DNA of 64,000 nt from Ischnura elegans. Lineage: Eukaryota; Arthropoda; Insecta; Odonata; Coenagrionidae. Every line of letters begins with the position of its first letter. The first letter of the stretch is position 1. The position numbers and the translations under genes are program-made. Below the pieces are notes generated by a model that saw nothing but the letters and a program-made list of their open reading frames with translations, did not search any database and was not told where the DNA came from. Location of the stretch: assembly GCF_921293095.1 (NCBI RefSeq), contig NC_060259.1:7440001-7504000 (forward strand), in the 5' to 3' direction. Shown here piece by piece: positions 36,816-49,400 of this stretch.

Positions 36816-38930
36816 AAATTTTTAGGAAATTTAAATTTATCCACGTGACGTTTTACTCCCTTCGCAATAAATCTTACCCACAATTTATTAAAACTATTCA
36901 TAATATGTTAGTGCAATCATAATTAAACCACTTGATAACCTGCTGGGGAGGGGTATTAAAATCTGAGCAATCGAATGTTCTCCAAAAAGCAATTTACTGA
37001 TTGCTATAAAATATAATTTGAACCGTCCTTCCCTATATTTGTAGATTTACAGTTCTCCCTTTATCATCATTACCTTTTCAAAGTATTCAAAATTTTCTAC
37101 CCCATAAGTGGATATAAACCTAAAGAACCTGAAACCAATTTATTAAACTTAAGATCTACAAATTTTATATTTTGCCGACGCCAAATTTTACCGTTCAAAC
37201 GCTCATTTATCTATGTAAGACAAAATTATTTTCTTGATGGTCAGAAATTATAAGAGGATCAAATAGTTTGACATATTTTTTTGAAAAGATTAAATCAATG
37301 GTAACTTAGTGTAGAAAATCCAAATAAAATAATTTGTTAATAGTGCTCAATATATTTTTAATGCTCAATATATTTTTTTGCACGACAGGGTGAGATTTAA
37401 CAAAAAAATGCTATTTGTTGAAGCATTTATTATGTTTCGTATCTAGTCTCAGATTACTAATTTTTTCAATTCGTATTGTCATTTGTGTTGAGGTATCCTA
37501 CAGGCAAGGCCTAAATGGGATTCCTACTTTATCCTTATTTATTTGAAATGTTGAATGTGCTTTTAATGATGATTCCACGGATAAATATAAATAAATTGGT
37601 TAATTTATTATTTATGCGGTTCGTAAAGATTCACGAGCTACGCTTGAGACAAAAGATAAAAGTAGGTGGACAAGAACGGAGAAAGTGAAGCGGACGGAGA
37701 AGAGGAAGAACGACGAAGTGTAGGACATAGTAAGGGAGGAGAGAAAACTGTGTTACAGGAAAGAATGTTGGGTAAACGAGAGATAGGAAGGAAATAAGAA
37801 ATTTGATGGAAAGGAATTTCATAGTGAATTGAAGAGGAAATCCATGAAAGGAGGAAGTACAGCCAGAATGTTTCGTAAATACTCATTACAAACCTACCTA
37901 AATCGGTAGGTTACTTTAGTAATAATACATAAATTTTGACACATATTTTTGTACGAATTATTTTTATGAAAATTGTAAAAGTGCCTAAAATACCATAACA
38001 CGCGTCTTCGTCATCCCTAACGTCCAGTTGCAGCCTCTAGGTAGACGAAATTTCCTCCCGATATTCTCCACTTGATGATTACTGTAAAATCCGGGAAGGA
38101 AATATTTATCTGAAGCGAAGATCACAGGTTTTCATGAAATCCAGGGGAAACAGAATATTTCACGAAAGGGGCATTGTATATTTTTCTTTTGTATTCCACG
38201 TGGATTTATGTAAGAAAAAATTAGAGGGACAAGGTTTTATGGGAAAACCTCATGGCGGAGAAGTTAAAAACATTTTACCTTCTTCCAGAAATATTTTAAT
38301 TGGAAAAAGTGGGAAATTAATTTTTTTATGCATCGGGAGTAACGTTTTTCATTGAAAACGAAATCTCTAAGATATTTTGACGGGTTGAAATACCATGAAG
38401 AACAAACGATATTCTGAAAAATGTCAAGGAATAATAACATTGTACCTTTCAATTCTTACTTGCCGGATTATATCGCTACTACAGGAGATTGCTTTAATTA
38501 GTAACCAAATCAATAAAAAAAAAATATTTGAATACTTCCGGGTTTTTGGAGACGAAATCTCACTAATCTCTGTGCTCTACACTTCCGTAAATAATATCCA
38601 TTTCCCAATCTCGAAGACCGCCGTGTTGCCTTGAGATACGTCTACTTCCATGCGGCGGAGCGCGGTGACACTGGGCTATATAGCTAGGTGTTCAGCAGTC
38701 ACAAACCCAAGTCCCAAGTTGGCGAGAGGGCTCCCAAAATTTCAGTCATCTAAACCCCATCTCCTCCACATCGCCTCCCCTCCCTTCCCTATACACTGCC
38801 CCCTATGTGCCCTCCCTCGAGTCCAAGGCCACTTGCTAGTCGGCTAGGCTCGCTAGCCACTAGGCCGAGTTTTTGAGGAGTGGGGGGAAGGATCCACATC
38901 TCGAAAGTGCCCGATGTACCCGGCAGCCTT
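36816..38930. other. Intergenic, no gene seen
   Basis: Very AT-rich. A purine-rich tract at about 37645-37870 opens a frame on the minus strand only because of its composition. A GC-richer patch with short palindromes (e.g. GGCTAGGCTCGCTAGCC) lies near 38840-38870. Confidence 0.4.
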
Positions 38931-39917
38931 AATTTACGAAAATTCAACCGTTGACCCAGTAAGGTCACCGTCAAGGTCATAAGAATGGCAAAAAGAATAG
39001 CATACCAATAAAGGTGTCGATCCATGGATTTTATAGGGCACCCAAGTCATTGGTATTGTCCAAATACCCGTATTATTCACTAATTGACCTCCAAGGTTAA
39101 TACGGAGGTCAAAGGCCGTAGAGGTAAACGTCCGGCCATCGTGACACCCAGGTTTCGAACCATATGTTTTCAAGGGTGCCAAAGTCGATTTCTCAGTTAA
39201 TAGATCCGTATTGTTGATTTGTTGACCACCGTGGTCTCAATGGGGGTCAAAGGTCATAGAGTTAAATGTCTGGCCATCATGACAACCAACGTGTCAAACC
39301 ATAGGTTTTGAAGGGTCCCAGAGTCGGTTACGCAGTTCATTCATCCGTACAACAATATATTTTGACCTCCGAAAATCATAATGGGGGTCAAAGGTCATAG
39401 ATATTTTAGTCGACCGCTTTGACTTTCTGACCGCTTTGACATTATGACCGCTTATGATTCAGATATTTTAAACTTCATTCACTACTTCGATTACCAAAAT
39501 GTTATCTCCCTCAATAACTTCAATAGCATTTTAGAAAGGTGATAGTTTGTTTTTAAACTCTGGCTAAATTTGAGGATTCTTTTTCAAAACTCTCTTCTAC
39601 AATTCTAGGACATTAAGCCTGATATAGAAAGTAAGAATTCATGGTGTGGTATAATTTAAAAATTCTATCTACAGCTGACGAATAAAGAGGTAACTAGCGC
39701 GTTTTACAGTAACCAAGTATTTTCTTATACATGCGACTTCCGCAGTTTCACAAAATTCTTTCAGCATTTGAAGACGCACAGTGTAATGTAGAAATAGAAA
39801 TATATTTTAATGACAATATTTTCCACATCTGCGGGCAACAAAACAGCAGCTGTTTGAACGGCCTTATGTATCATGTGCGCTGCAAAACCGATTTGATAAC
39901 TTGTGATGTACAGACCC
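38931..39917 (+). repeat. Dispersed repeat, truncated copy B1
   Basis: Matches the reverse complement of about 53375-54318. It contains an internal theme GGGGGTCAAAGGTCATAGA / AAACCATAGGTTTTGAAGG that repeats several times at roughly 130-bp spacing. It runs directly into copy B2. No gene. Confidence 0.8.
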
Positions 39918-42900
39918 AAAGTCGCTGAAAAGTGACGATATTGGGCACGAAAAATGATTATACACTTAATAAATACATTTTTACGATGAACTAAGGCATT
40001 TTATAGCCTTGAATCTGCGCAAAAAGCTAAATAAATCAAGATAAACCGAGAAGCGATCGTATAAAATAAATTGATTAAGAATGTCATATGTAAACATGGG
40101 CGTACCCAGCGAGGGGCAGGGGGAGCAGCTGCCCCCCTGGAAGCAAAAATCACAAGTCTTTAAGCAAAATCAGTACTGAATTGATACGAAAGTATTCAAC
40201 AAATTTTCTTCAAACCAACGAAAAATGATATGTATTAGTATAAGTTAAGTAACTGAAACAAAACTATTTTTTCAAGGAAATAATCTCATAAACTAATAAA
40301 GCGCTGTTATAATGTTCTTATAATGTTGGTTTCATTCATCTTTTCCATGCTAAAATGTCACAACTTGGCTTGCCCCCCCTCCTAGATCATTGCTTCCCCC
40401 CCTAGACCATGGCTTTCCTCCCCCTAGGCCGTGGCTTCACCCTCTCTAGGTAAAAAGAGGGGGTTCTGGCAAGTATCACGTAATTTTTTCCGCAAAAACC
40501 AGTTTATTGCGATCTCGGTAATCTTTAATAAAAATAATTAAACAAATCGTTTTATTTATAAACCCAACACAATGAAGCCTAGATTAACGTATTTACACTG
40601 AAAATTCGCATTTTGAAATATCCTACGTGAGATTAGAAAGAAGGCCTGGAGCAAAATCCCACGATATCTCACAAAGGATGATGGGAGGGGTCCATAAAAA
40701 GGCAAAATTATTTTAGAAATATTACTTATTACTAGTAGATTAACCTAACGGTGACATTCCTAGAAAATGAATATTAAGACTGTCCCAACGGTCGTGTGTC
40801 ATTTTTAACCCGTAATTTTAGTAACTTTGCATCGAGCAAAATTCATGAAAATTGGCACACTTATGGGGAAAGGTCCTAAGTTTTGTTGAGTGTAAGCAAA
40901 ATTTTACAATTTTGACCTTTTGACCTCACAATGTGGGTCCAAACCAAAATTTTAATTTGCCTTATGTGGTTTTAATGTAAAAAAAATCGAGATAGAAAAA
41001 TGTCTACATTCCATTGACCAAGATGTCAATTCTCAGGTTTTCGGACCCAATAAACCCGAAAATAACAGTTTCATTTACGAAAATTCAACCGTTGACCTAG
41101 TAAGGTCACCGTCAAGGTCATAAGGGTGGCAAAAAGAATAGCAAATATTATGCATTAAAAATTAAGTTTAGTGAAATTTTTTCTTTGGCATATTTCTTAT
41201 ATTTGAGTGATTTTTTTTCTTCATTTCTTTTGCGGAAAAGGTCGTGAATTTTTTCACACGAATTTGTTTAGTAATATTTCACACATTGAATTGCTTATCT
41301 GATGCACGCACTTCATTTACAGTAGAAAAAACGCGTTCTGTCGCAGCAATTGCTTGTGGTAAGGGCAAAGAATATTCCTTAATTTTAGGGCAATATTGTA
41401 TGGATTATGATTTGTTTCAAATGATGAAATATTTATAACCATTTGTACTCTATCAAGATTTGTGCTGAAGCCCAAGATTTTACCCTTTTCTAACCAATAT
41501 ATTTTTTTAAATAATGATACCTCATTAAAAAGATCGTTTTTGGAAATATTATTACATGGAAAATTTTATGCACAGTGATCGAATGATTTTAGAACATCAT
41601 TCCAATTGAGTTCATCTTTTAATGTAATCCGATAAAAATGTTCAATATAATTTTAATATAGCGTCCACTCTTCTAAATAATCTTTGCAGTTACCATAGAA
41701 ATTTTTAACGTGATTCATGATATTTGCATGATTTATTGCACCCACTTCGAGCTCGCTTATGCTCCTACCGATGGTTAATGTAACAAAATTACTTTCTGAC
41801 CGCTTTTGATTCAGATATTTTTAACTTCATTCGCTACTTCGATTACCAAAAATTTTATCACCTTCAATAACTTAAATAGCATTTTGAAAAAGAGGTGTTT
41901 GATTGTTTTTAAACTTTAGCTAAATTTGAGGATTCTTTTTCAAAACTCTCTTCTACAATTCTAGGACATTAAACCTGATATAGAAAGTAGGAATACATAG
42001 AGGGGTATAATTTAAAAATTCTATTTACAGCTGACGAAAGAGGTAACTAGCGCGTTTTACAGTAACCAAGTATTTTCTTATACATGCGACTTTCGCAGTT
42101 TCACAAAATTCTTTTCACAAAATTCACAAAACAGCAGCTGTTTGAACGGCGTTATGTATCATGTGCGCTGCAAAACCGATTTGATAACTTGTGATGTACA
42201 GGCCTTAGATATAAAGGAATGACTATGAAAAATAGCATGGAAAGACATCCTACTGCTAATGCTAGTTTCTTTTCTTCGTCTCCATAAATTGTTTTTACTA
42301 AAATTTCTGTATTTTGGAGGAAGATGCAGCAGTACTTATATATCTTTTATGGTCTTTCGTCTCCAAGTGCTTCGAAATATCATACTGCCGTGAAAAATAG
42401 AAATTTATCCGTTACATTTCACACATTTGACAGAGTAATCGCGTCTGGATTTTTTTAATAAAATGAGATTCACTTCTTAGATGATCTTTGAATCCACATC
42501 CTCTTTTCTTACGTATTGTGACAAGAATATAAAAAATTAAATTATGTCGTAAATTGTTTGAAAATTTTAATTGAAAACTCTGTAAGTACATACGTACAAC
42601 ATTACACGAAAATATTTAATAAGTTATTCAATATATTAAATATAATTGATTGTTATAAAGCAAATTTATTTTTAAAATTATTTTAATCCAATCCTCTCTT
42701 TCTTTCTAATTATAAATTTGTTAATAGGTATTATTTATTCCCAGAATTTTCCGTAGCGTACGTAAATCGTAGGTGTCACTTGCAAAGCCGGCGCTAGACC
42801 TTTTTCCACCATCGCAATATATATATAACACGAGAGCTGTCTGCTAAGTAAAAAATTATGCAACAACTAAATTACTTACCTAAATAATATGAATGCTGAT

Positions 42901-43022
42901 TTGTTGACATCCCTTTTTAGTAGCGCTAGCGCGCAGCTCAATTTGCATCGCATAATTGACCGTTTAAAAATTACTCTATGCGAAGGCGTTGGCGCGTTAC
43001 TTCGTGGACGACCGGCAAATTC
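39918..43022 (+). repeat. Dispersed repeat, rearranged copy B2 (3.1 kb)
   Basis: In the same order as the reverse complement of 52536-55400, except that about 400 bp of the other copy is replaced by a ~650-bp unrelated AT-rich stretch at about 41150-41800. The 40016-41070 part is also copy A's homologue. The frame 42889-43311 crosses the end of the repeat and is not a gene. Confidence 0.8.
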
Positions 43023-43132
43023 TTTAAGCCGATGTCCCACGGTCAAATTTGCGTCAAAATATTTTGATCAAAATTTGATGCAACTGACGCGCACCCTGTC
43101 CCACGGTCAAAATTTTGTCCAACTGGCTTTTG

Positions 43133-43178
43133 GTCCTATCGTTTGTACAAATCACCGATTTGTACAAATGGATAGGAC
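43133..43178. repeat. Hairpin with 12-bp and 8-bp stems
   Basis: TTTGTACAAATC and GATTTGTACAAA pair around a 3-base loop, and outside them GTCCTATC pairs with GATAGGAC. It sits just after two TGTCCCACGGTCAAA direct repeats (about 43034 and 43098). Confidence 0.75.
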
Positions 43179-43349
43179 AGGTTCTAAATTTTCATCCAAT
43201 TGGATGAAACCAACCAATCACAGGGCCTTTGACAAAAAAGCATCGCCAAGCGCTGACACACAGGCCAAATACGTTAAACTTATTTATCGTCTGCATGAGT
43301 ATTTTAATTAATAATTATGTATATTATGGACACAAAAATAAACTTTGTT

Positions 43350-43487
43350 GTATTCCACACAGTATGCATTAAAAACCCAACCGGTTTCCACCTTTTCAGG
43401 TCGTTATCTTAATCGTAAACCTCTAGATAAGGACCTGAAAAGATCGAAACCGGTTGAGTTTTTTCATTAGTATTGTATGGAATACTA
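43350..43487. mobile_element. Short foldback MITE
   Basis: The two ~60-bp arms (inner core AACCGGTTTC then CTTTTCAGGTC; mirror GACCTGAAAAG then GAAACCGGTT) are reverse complements with some mismatches and a ~17-base loop. No coding sequence. Confidence 0.75.
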
Positions 43488-44609
43488 AAAGGTTAAGTTT
43501 TAAATTTATAATATCACGATACCACGAAGTGAATTCACAAAACATTATTTCAAATATATATATATATGTTCGTGATCGTCTATTTCATCGCCTGGTGTGG
43601 CCCTAAAGGTAAATATGAGCAAAAATTTGTCTTAGTGATAGGCGATGGAAGCTCTCAACTAGGAAATCCGTAATAATTAGTTGATCTTAAATAGAAAGGA
43701 AGCGATCTTTAGAATCGCAATACCAGGAGGGATGTTTTGGAAATAATAAAAGATTTACTTACGGTATCGAGGCCGAATTTTACGCTTTATGGAAGGCATA
43801 CAATGCGAGCGAGCAGCTGGAGAAATGAATAATATGAACTGACGATTGTACCTGTGAAACACTACAGCTGCCCGTTTCTATTACTATGATTATAGGATAA
43901 TTGTAGAAGATTAAATTAAATTCATATTAAATTAATGCATTATGCCTTGTCTACACTACACACTTAACTTAAGTGACTTCACTTAAATATAATCTTAAAT
44001 GTGGTGCGGTAGCTACACTTGAGCTTTAAGTCGACTTCAGCACCGTGATTTTCTATATCGGGAAACAGTTATGTTGACAGATGAAGGTCTAGGAGAGCAA
44101 TTAGTGATTCTTTGATCCAAAGCGACTGTTATTTGAAATAAACTTCCAAACTCCGTGAATTAACCATTTTGGATTCAGAAGGTTAAAAGGAAAGACCGAT
44201 TTGAGTTCCTGAGGGAACGCTATATGGCGAGAGGTGATGGAGTCAGAGGAATTTAGAATTACTAAGCGTGACTTCGCGGAATGACATATTCATAACGTAA
44301 ACAAAAACACTTGTTGCTAGTAAAATTCCACTGCTTTATTAAAACCATTGATGTTAAATTTCAACCATTAATTCCTCCCACGTCCAATGAAATCGCCACA
44401 TCTTATCTCCCTCGGCATCCCTAGGACTAACATTAAAGCCCTATGCAATAGTTTCAATAACAGTGTGTGGGAAGTTACTGAGTGCATTCGTTTACGTTAT
44501 TTTCGATTATGACACCATGGAAAATAAACTGTTTTACCGGATCCTCTGCCGTCGTCTCATTGTCAGTCTTAAAATTCCTTAAAACGTTTCTAAGTTTTAT
44601 AAATCGAGT

Positions 44610-45220
44610 TGTTGTGAGCACAAGGTGCGGTGTATGAGTGCCGTTTGCCGGAAGGAGGAAGAGAGAGAGAGCATTGCCTGTTTTCACAACTTAACCTCGT
44701 TTCCCAATTTGTAGCGGGAGCTATTTCTATTTTGCTTTTCCCCGCAGTCCCGTGGGATTCCGTTGCCTTGTGTCATGATGTGCCCTTTCATATTTGTTCA
44801 ACTTTCGGTTCTAATCTTGGAGGTGTGGACGCCTAGCGGAGGCCCTCCCCTTCCAGCTTGGGCCGATGTAGAATAAAAGGGAAGTGCACAGAAGGACAAG
44901 GGGGAGTTCATCATCATCAAGGTTCGGTGTTAGTTATTGCGGGTTAGTTCCGCCATCCTGAAGAGAAACCCACGGTAAGCCGTAACCAATAAGAAGCCCC
45001 ACTTTAAGACAGTCGATTCTCTCTCTGCTTCGAAAAGATTTGCACTCCCCGCCTTATTTCACTACTTGGGTGTACAAACTGCCGTTGTGAAATAAAACTT
45101 ATTTTAAAACTTGATTGAGATACTCTTAATCTTTGGTCGGCTGACAACCTGGCAAGATCCCTTAAATGTGTATGCAGCGTCATGGAGTGATCCGTCAATT
45201 CATGTCGCGTGCGCACGACA
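44610..45220 (+). repeat. 5' LTR (611 bp)
   Basis: Starts TGTTGTGAGC and ends GCGCACGACA. It carries AATAAA-type signals (about 44873 and 45090). It matches 51008-51620 except for a missing GT in the GTGTGT run and a C-to-T change. Confidence 0.95.
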
Positions 45221-45221
45221 A

Positions 45222-45240
45222 TTTGGTGGCAGCCGGTGGG
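45222..45240 (+). promoter_or_regulatory. Probable primer binding site
   Basis: TTTGGTGGCAGCCGGTGGG follows the 5' LTR after one base. The TGG start fits a tRNA 3' end pairing, but I cannot name the tRNA. Confidence 0.5.
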
Positions 45241-45370
45241 ATACTTAGGAATCCTATAGGATTTCGTGCCAAGATACTGCAGGAGAATTCAAAAGCTCTT
45301 CGCAGGTGTCAATGTTCCATTGATAAGACATATCTCTTTTAAAGGAAACAGACACTAAATATTTATCGAA

Positions 45371-46435
45371 ATGGCGGAGCCTGTAATTCAAACGAGCACT
45401 CCAAGTGTAACAGGATTAGTGCATTTAGTGCCGGAATTCTCAGGGGAGAACGGCGTTACCGTTGAGAACTTTGTCGCTTCTTTTGAAGCCACTGCTGAAC
45501 TTGGGCGATGGTCGGATCGTACTAAATTACTTATTTTGAAACTTAAGACTGTGAACAGTGCTAGCCAATTTTTAAATTCATGTGCAGCAGATTTGTCATG
45601 GGAACAATTGAAAGTATTGTTAATCGAGAGGTTTTCTTGCCGACCAGTGGCAGCCAATAGTTTAAGAGGGCTAATAAATTGTATCCAGGGACGGACGGAG
45701 AGTGTGCGCGATTTTTCTGATCGTTTGCTTAAACTGAGGGACGGTTCGCGTGTGGAAGGGGTCGATCCAAGGGAAAGACTTGGAAGAGACAAAGCATTAG
45801 ATGATTTAGTATTAAATCAGTTCATTGATGGGTTAAATCCTGGGATCCGCAGGTTTGTGCGTGTGCGTGACCCAAAGACCTTAAATGAGGCGATTTCAAT
45901 TGCGTGTCGCGAAGAAGAAAGTGAAGGGAGAGTGTCATTTATGACGTGTAACAGAGTGAACGTTGCCAATCCCTCTAGCCCCAGTGCAAATATTCCCCCT
46001 TCCCCATCCACGCCGCGGGACAATCTGCAATGCTTCCAGTGCCGGCAGAGAGGCCACTTCGCGCGCGACTGCCGCGCCCCTCCCTCTTCTGGATGCTTCC
46101 GATGTGGGCAAGACGGCCATCTTGCTCGAGAATGCCAGGCATACCTATCCTCCCCCTATCTTCCTCCTAGAATCAACCTTTCCCCTTCTCGCTTTCGCGA
46201 ATACGGTCACCCAAACACAAATTGGGATGGACGAAACACCTACCCTCCCTTTCCGAAACCTCCGCCCCCCTTATCAGCTTGGCCATCACCACCAGAGCGT
46301 CGGAAACTTTCACCATCCCGCTTCAACCCACGCATGCAGCCCGGAGGCCAAGGATCAAGAGGAACGAGCGCCCCAAACGGACCTACCCTCGCCGGGGGAC
46401 CTCGACCGGTGGAGGAGGCGCCAAGGAGGCGATAG
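45371..46435 (+). CDS. gag: gag: capsid/nucleocapsid protein
   Basis: A 354-residue open frame. The first 200 residues (LVPEFSGENGVTVENFV, ILKLKTVNSASQFL, FIDGLNPGIRRFV) are a Retrotrans_gag-type capsid. Two CCHC knuckles follow: CFQCRQRGHFARDC at residue 221 and CFRCGQDGHLAREC at residue 242. The tail is Pro/Arg-rich. It overlaps the pol frame by about 200 bases, with pol in the -1 frame. The start is the first ATG after the leader with a good context. Confidence 0.88.
   Translation: MAEPVIQTSTPSVTGLVHLVPEFSGENGVTVENFVASFEATAELGRWSDRTKLLILKLKTVNSASQFLNSCAADLSWEQLKVLLIERFSCRPVAANSLRGLINCIQGRTESVRDFSDRLLKLRDGSRVEGVDPRERLGRDKALDDLVLNQFIDGLNPGIRRFVRVRDPKTLNEAISIACREEESEGRVSFMTCNRVNVANPSSPSANIPPSPSTPRDNLQCFQCRQRGHFARDCRAPPSSGCFRCGQDGHLARECQAYLSSPYLPPRINLSPSRFREYGHPNTNWDGRNTYPPFPKPPPPLSAWPSPPERRKLSPSRFNPRMQPGGQGSRGTSAPNGPTLAGGPRPVEEAPRRR
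46372..46413 (+). promoter_or_regulatory. Probable -1 ribosomal frameshift site
   Basis: CCCAAAC at 46372-46378 lies in the gag frame as C CCA AAC, the X XXY YYZ pattern. Eleven bases on, TCGCCGG (46389-46395) can pair with CCGGTGG (46406-46412) around a 10-base loop. A -1 slip here moves gag into the open pol frame 57 bases before the gag stop. Confidence 0.6.
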
Positions 46436-49400
46436 AGAAGAGGACCACTGAACCCAAGGACCCCACCAGCCAAGCGGTCGCCACTGCACTCCCTCCAGGC
46501 AGCCGAGGATTCGGGGTGAGAGCTATAATGTCCGAGAGGGAACTCTCTCTACTCATTGACACTGGAGCGGCAGTATCTATGATAAAGAAGAAAGCCCTCC
46601 CTCCTTTGCCCCCCCTTAAACCCCCTCTGACAAAGTTATGTGGAGTCACTGGTCACGCTATTTCGGTCCTAGGCACTCATGAATGTGAATTTCAGATAGG
46701 AAGTGTTAATTACTCACACAGGTTTTATATTGTGGATGATGATGTGCAACTATCGTGTGATGGATTAATAGGTGTTGATTTAATGGAAAAAATTAAAGGT
46801 AGACTAGATTTATGCAAAAGGGTTATGCTGGTGAAAGACGAAGTTATTTATCTCAGAGAGATTGAAACTAGCCCTATTCCAGTAAATAAGGTGAATAGGA
46901 AGAAGGGAAAAAGTACTCGTAAGAATTTTAAGGAAACTAAAGCAATCAAAGCGCCTGATGATAAATCCAGGGTTTCCGGTCCCTTTTATGAGTTGTCGCA
47001 TGGATTTTTCTTGTGCATGTTTTCCAGGTTGACCAATTCTATTAAAAATGTGTCTTTTCCATTCCTCTTCTTTGTCTCCTATTTCCTCGTATATGGTGTG
47101 AATTCTGTGCGAAACTTTTTGTGTTTTTCGTTAGCTTTTGTTTTACTATTTTGTAAGACTTTTAAAGGAAATTTTGAGCACAAGACTGAAAAGGTAGATT
47201 CGCATGCAGTACGTCTAAAACGTGAGACCATATTGCCTCCACGCACGGAGATTTTTACTCAAGGAACTAGTAATATTAAAGCAGTGAATGATTATGTAAT
47301 GGAGCCGAACGAGATTCTTATTAATGGGGTAATGTCGGGACGTAGTTTAATTAAAGGGAGTAAAGATGGAATAGTTCCCGTGAAACTCGTCAATCTATCC
47401 GAACAAGAATTAATCCTCCCCGCGAAGACAGTTGTCGGTACTCTGTCAAGGAATTTTTCGGTTTCGTGTGACTCTGAGTCAGATCATGTAGACAACGTGG
47501 TTGTAACTAACGAGGAAATTAGAGAAATTTTGAAAGAAGTCCCCCAAGATGCTAAAGCTCCCCTCCAAGAATTGCTAATAAAGTATGCGGAAATTTTTCA
47601 TAAAGAGGGAGAACCCCTAGGACAAACTGACCTTGTTACTCATAAAATCCGGACTCATTGTTCCACTCCCATTGCTAGGCCCCCTTATTGTGTTCCACAA
47701 TCACAACGTCAAGTTATCAAGGAACATATTAAGGATATGCTTGATCAGGGTATCATTATAGAATCCACTTCACCGTGGTCCGCCCCGGTCGTACTAGTAG
47801 CTAAAAAGGGAAATGATGGAGAAAATAAACTTCGGTTCTGCACGGATTTCCGGGCTTTGAACAAAGTAACAGTCAGAGATTACTACCCACTCCCAAATAT
47901 TCAAGAAACGTTAGAGGAATTGAGTGGTGCAAAGTACTTTTCAACTTTAGATATGGCACAAGGTTTTTGGCAAATTGAAATGGACCCCGAGAGTAGAGAA
48001 TTAACTGGGTTTTCGACACCCGATGGGCATTATGAGTATTTGAGACTCCCAATGGGTTTAGTTAATAGCCCTTCAACCTTCCAAAGGCTTATGGATGCAA
48101 CACTTTCGGGATTGAAAGGTCCGAAGTGTCAAGTGTATCTAGATGATATCTGTGTTCTCGGTCACAACTTGCACGATCATATTCAGAATTTAGAAGAAGT
48201 TTTTCAAAGATTGAAAATTGCCGGATTAAAATTAAAGCCTCGAAAATGCCATTTTTTTCGCACCGAAATCGAGTATTTAGGGCACATTATTGCAGTCGAT
48301 GGGATTAAACCTGATCCAAAGAAAGTAAAGTCAATTCAAGATTTTCCCCTCCCTAATAGCCTAAAAACTCTTCGAGGATTTTTGGGTCTCGTAGGATATT
48401 ACAGACGATTCATTGCTAACTTTTCTAAAATTGCTAAGCCGTTGACCGAGATGACACGTAAAGATTCCGCTATCACCTGGGGTGAGAAACAGAAGGAATC
48501 ATTTACCACATTAAAAAATGCCTTGTGTAATTATCCTGTACTTAGGTTTCCCGACTTCAATAAAACTTTTCTCGTGTACACGGACGCTTCAGGCGAAGGT
48601 TTAGACGCTATATTGTCTCAAAAAGGTGACGATGGAGAGTATGTAGTAGCTTACGCCAGCCGGCAACTAAATAAAGCCGAGAGTAATTACAGTGCCACCG
48701 AAAGAGAATGCTTGGGTATCGTGTGGGCCGTCAAATACTTTAGATGTTATCTATATGGTAGAAAATTTACCGTTGTCACAGACCACCGACCTCTTAAATG
48801 GCTGTTTTCCATTAAGGAACCTTCCTCCCGCTTAACTCGTTGGTCATTATTGCTAAGTGATTATGACTTCGATATAATTCATAGACCTGGTAAAAATCAC
48901 CAAAATGTAGATACTCTTTCCCGTGCCATTATTCCAATTGTAAACAATGCATATGAACCTGTATGGGATAGGGAACTTATTAAAGTGGAACAGGCAGTAG
49001 ATGACGACTGTCAGCGAGCTAACGACGATAAAGGCGTGTGGATGGACGTCGATAAAGTTATGTACAAAGGAAAATCTCAAATCGTAGCTCCCAAAGCGAT
49101 GCGCGCTAGGATTATGTCTGCATTTCACTCTACTCCGTGGGCCGGACATTTCGGCGTTCGAGGGACATTGCTTTCAATTAAGCGCAGGTTTTGGTGGCCT
49201 GGAATGAATAGAGACATTAAAAATCATTGCAAACAATGTAAATCATGCCAGGAAAGGAAAAATCCTAAGAATAATTTTCAGGCGCCTCTTCAGAAATTTC
49301 AGGAGGTGATTACTCCACTTCAAAGAACATCTATAGACAATAGTGTAAAACATTATAATAAACGGTCGAGAGAACCTATGTTTAAAATAAGTGATTTTGT

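Noticed and set aside
37631..37886. Minus-strand frames rich in Pro/Leu/Phe
   Set aside because: Artefact of a purine-rich tract on the plus strand.
42889..43311. 140-codon frame as a gene
   Set aside because: Spans the end of dispersed repeat B2 and the following palindrome; matching sequence at 52.5 kb is not open.
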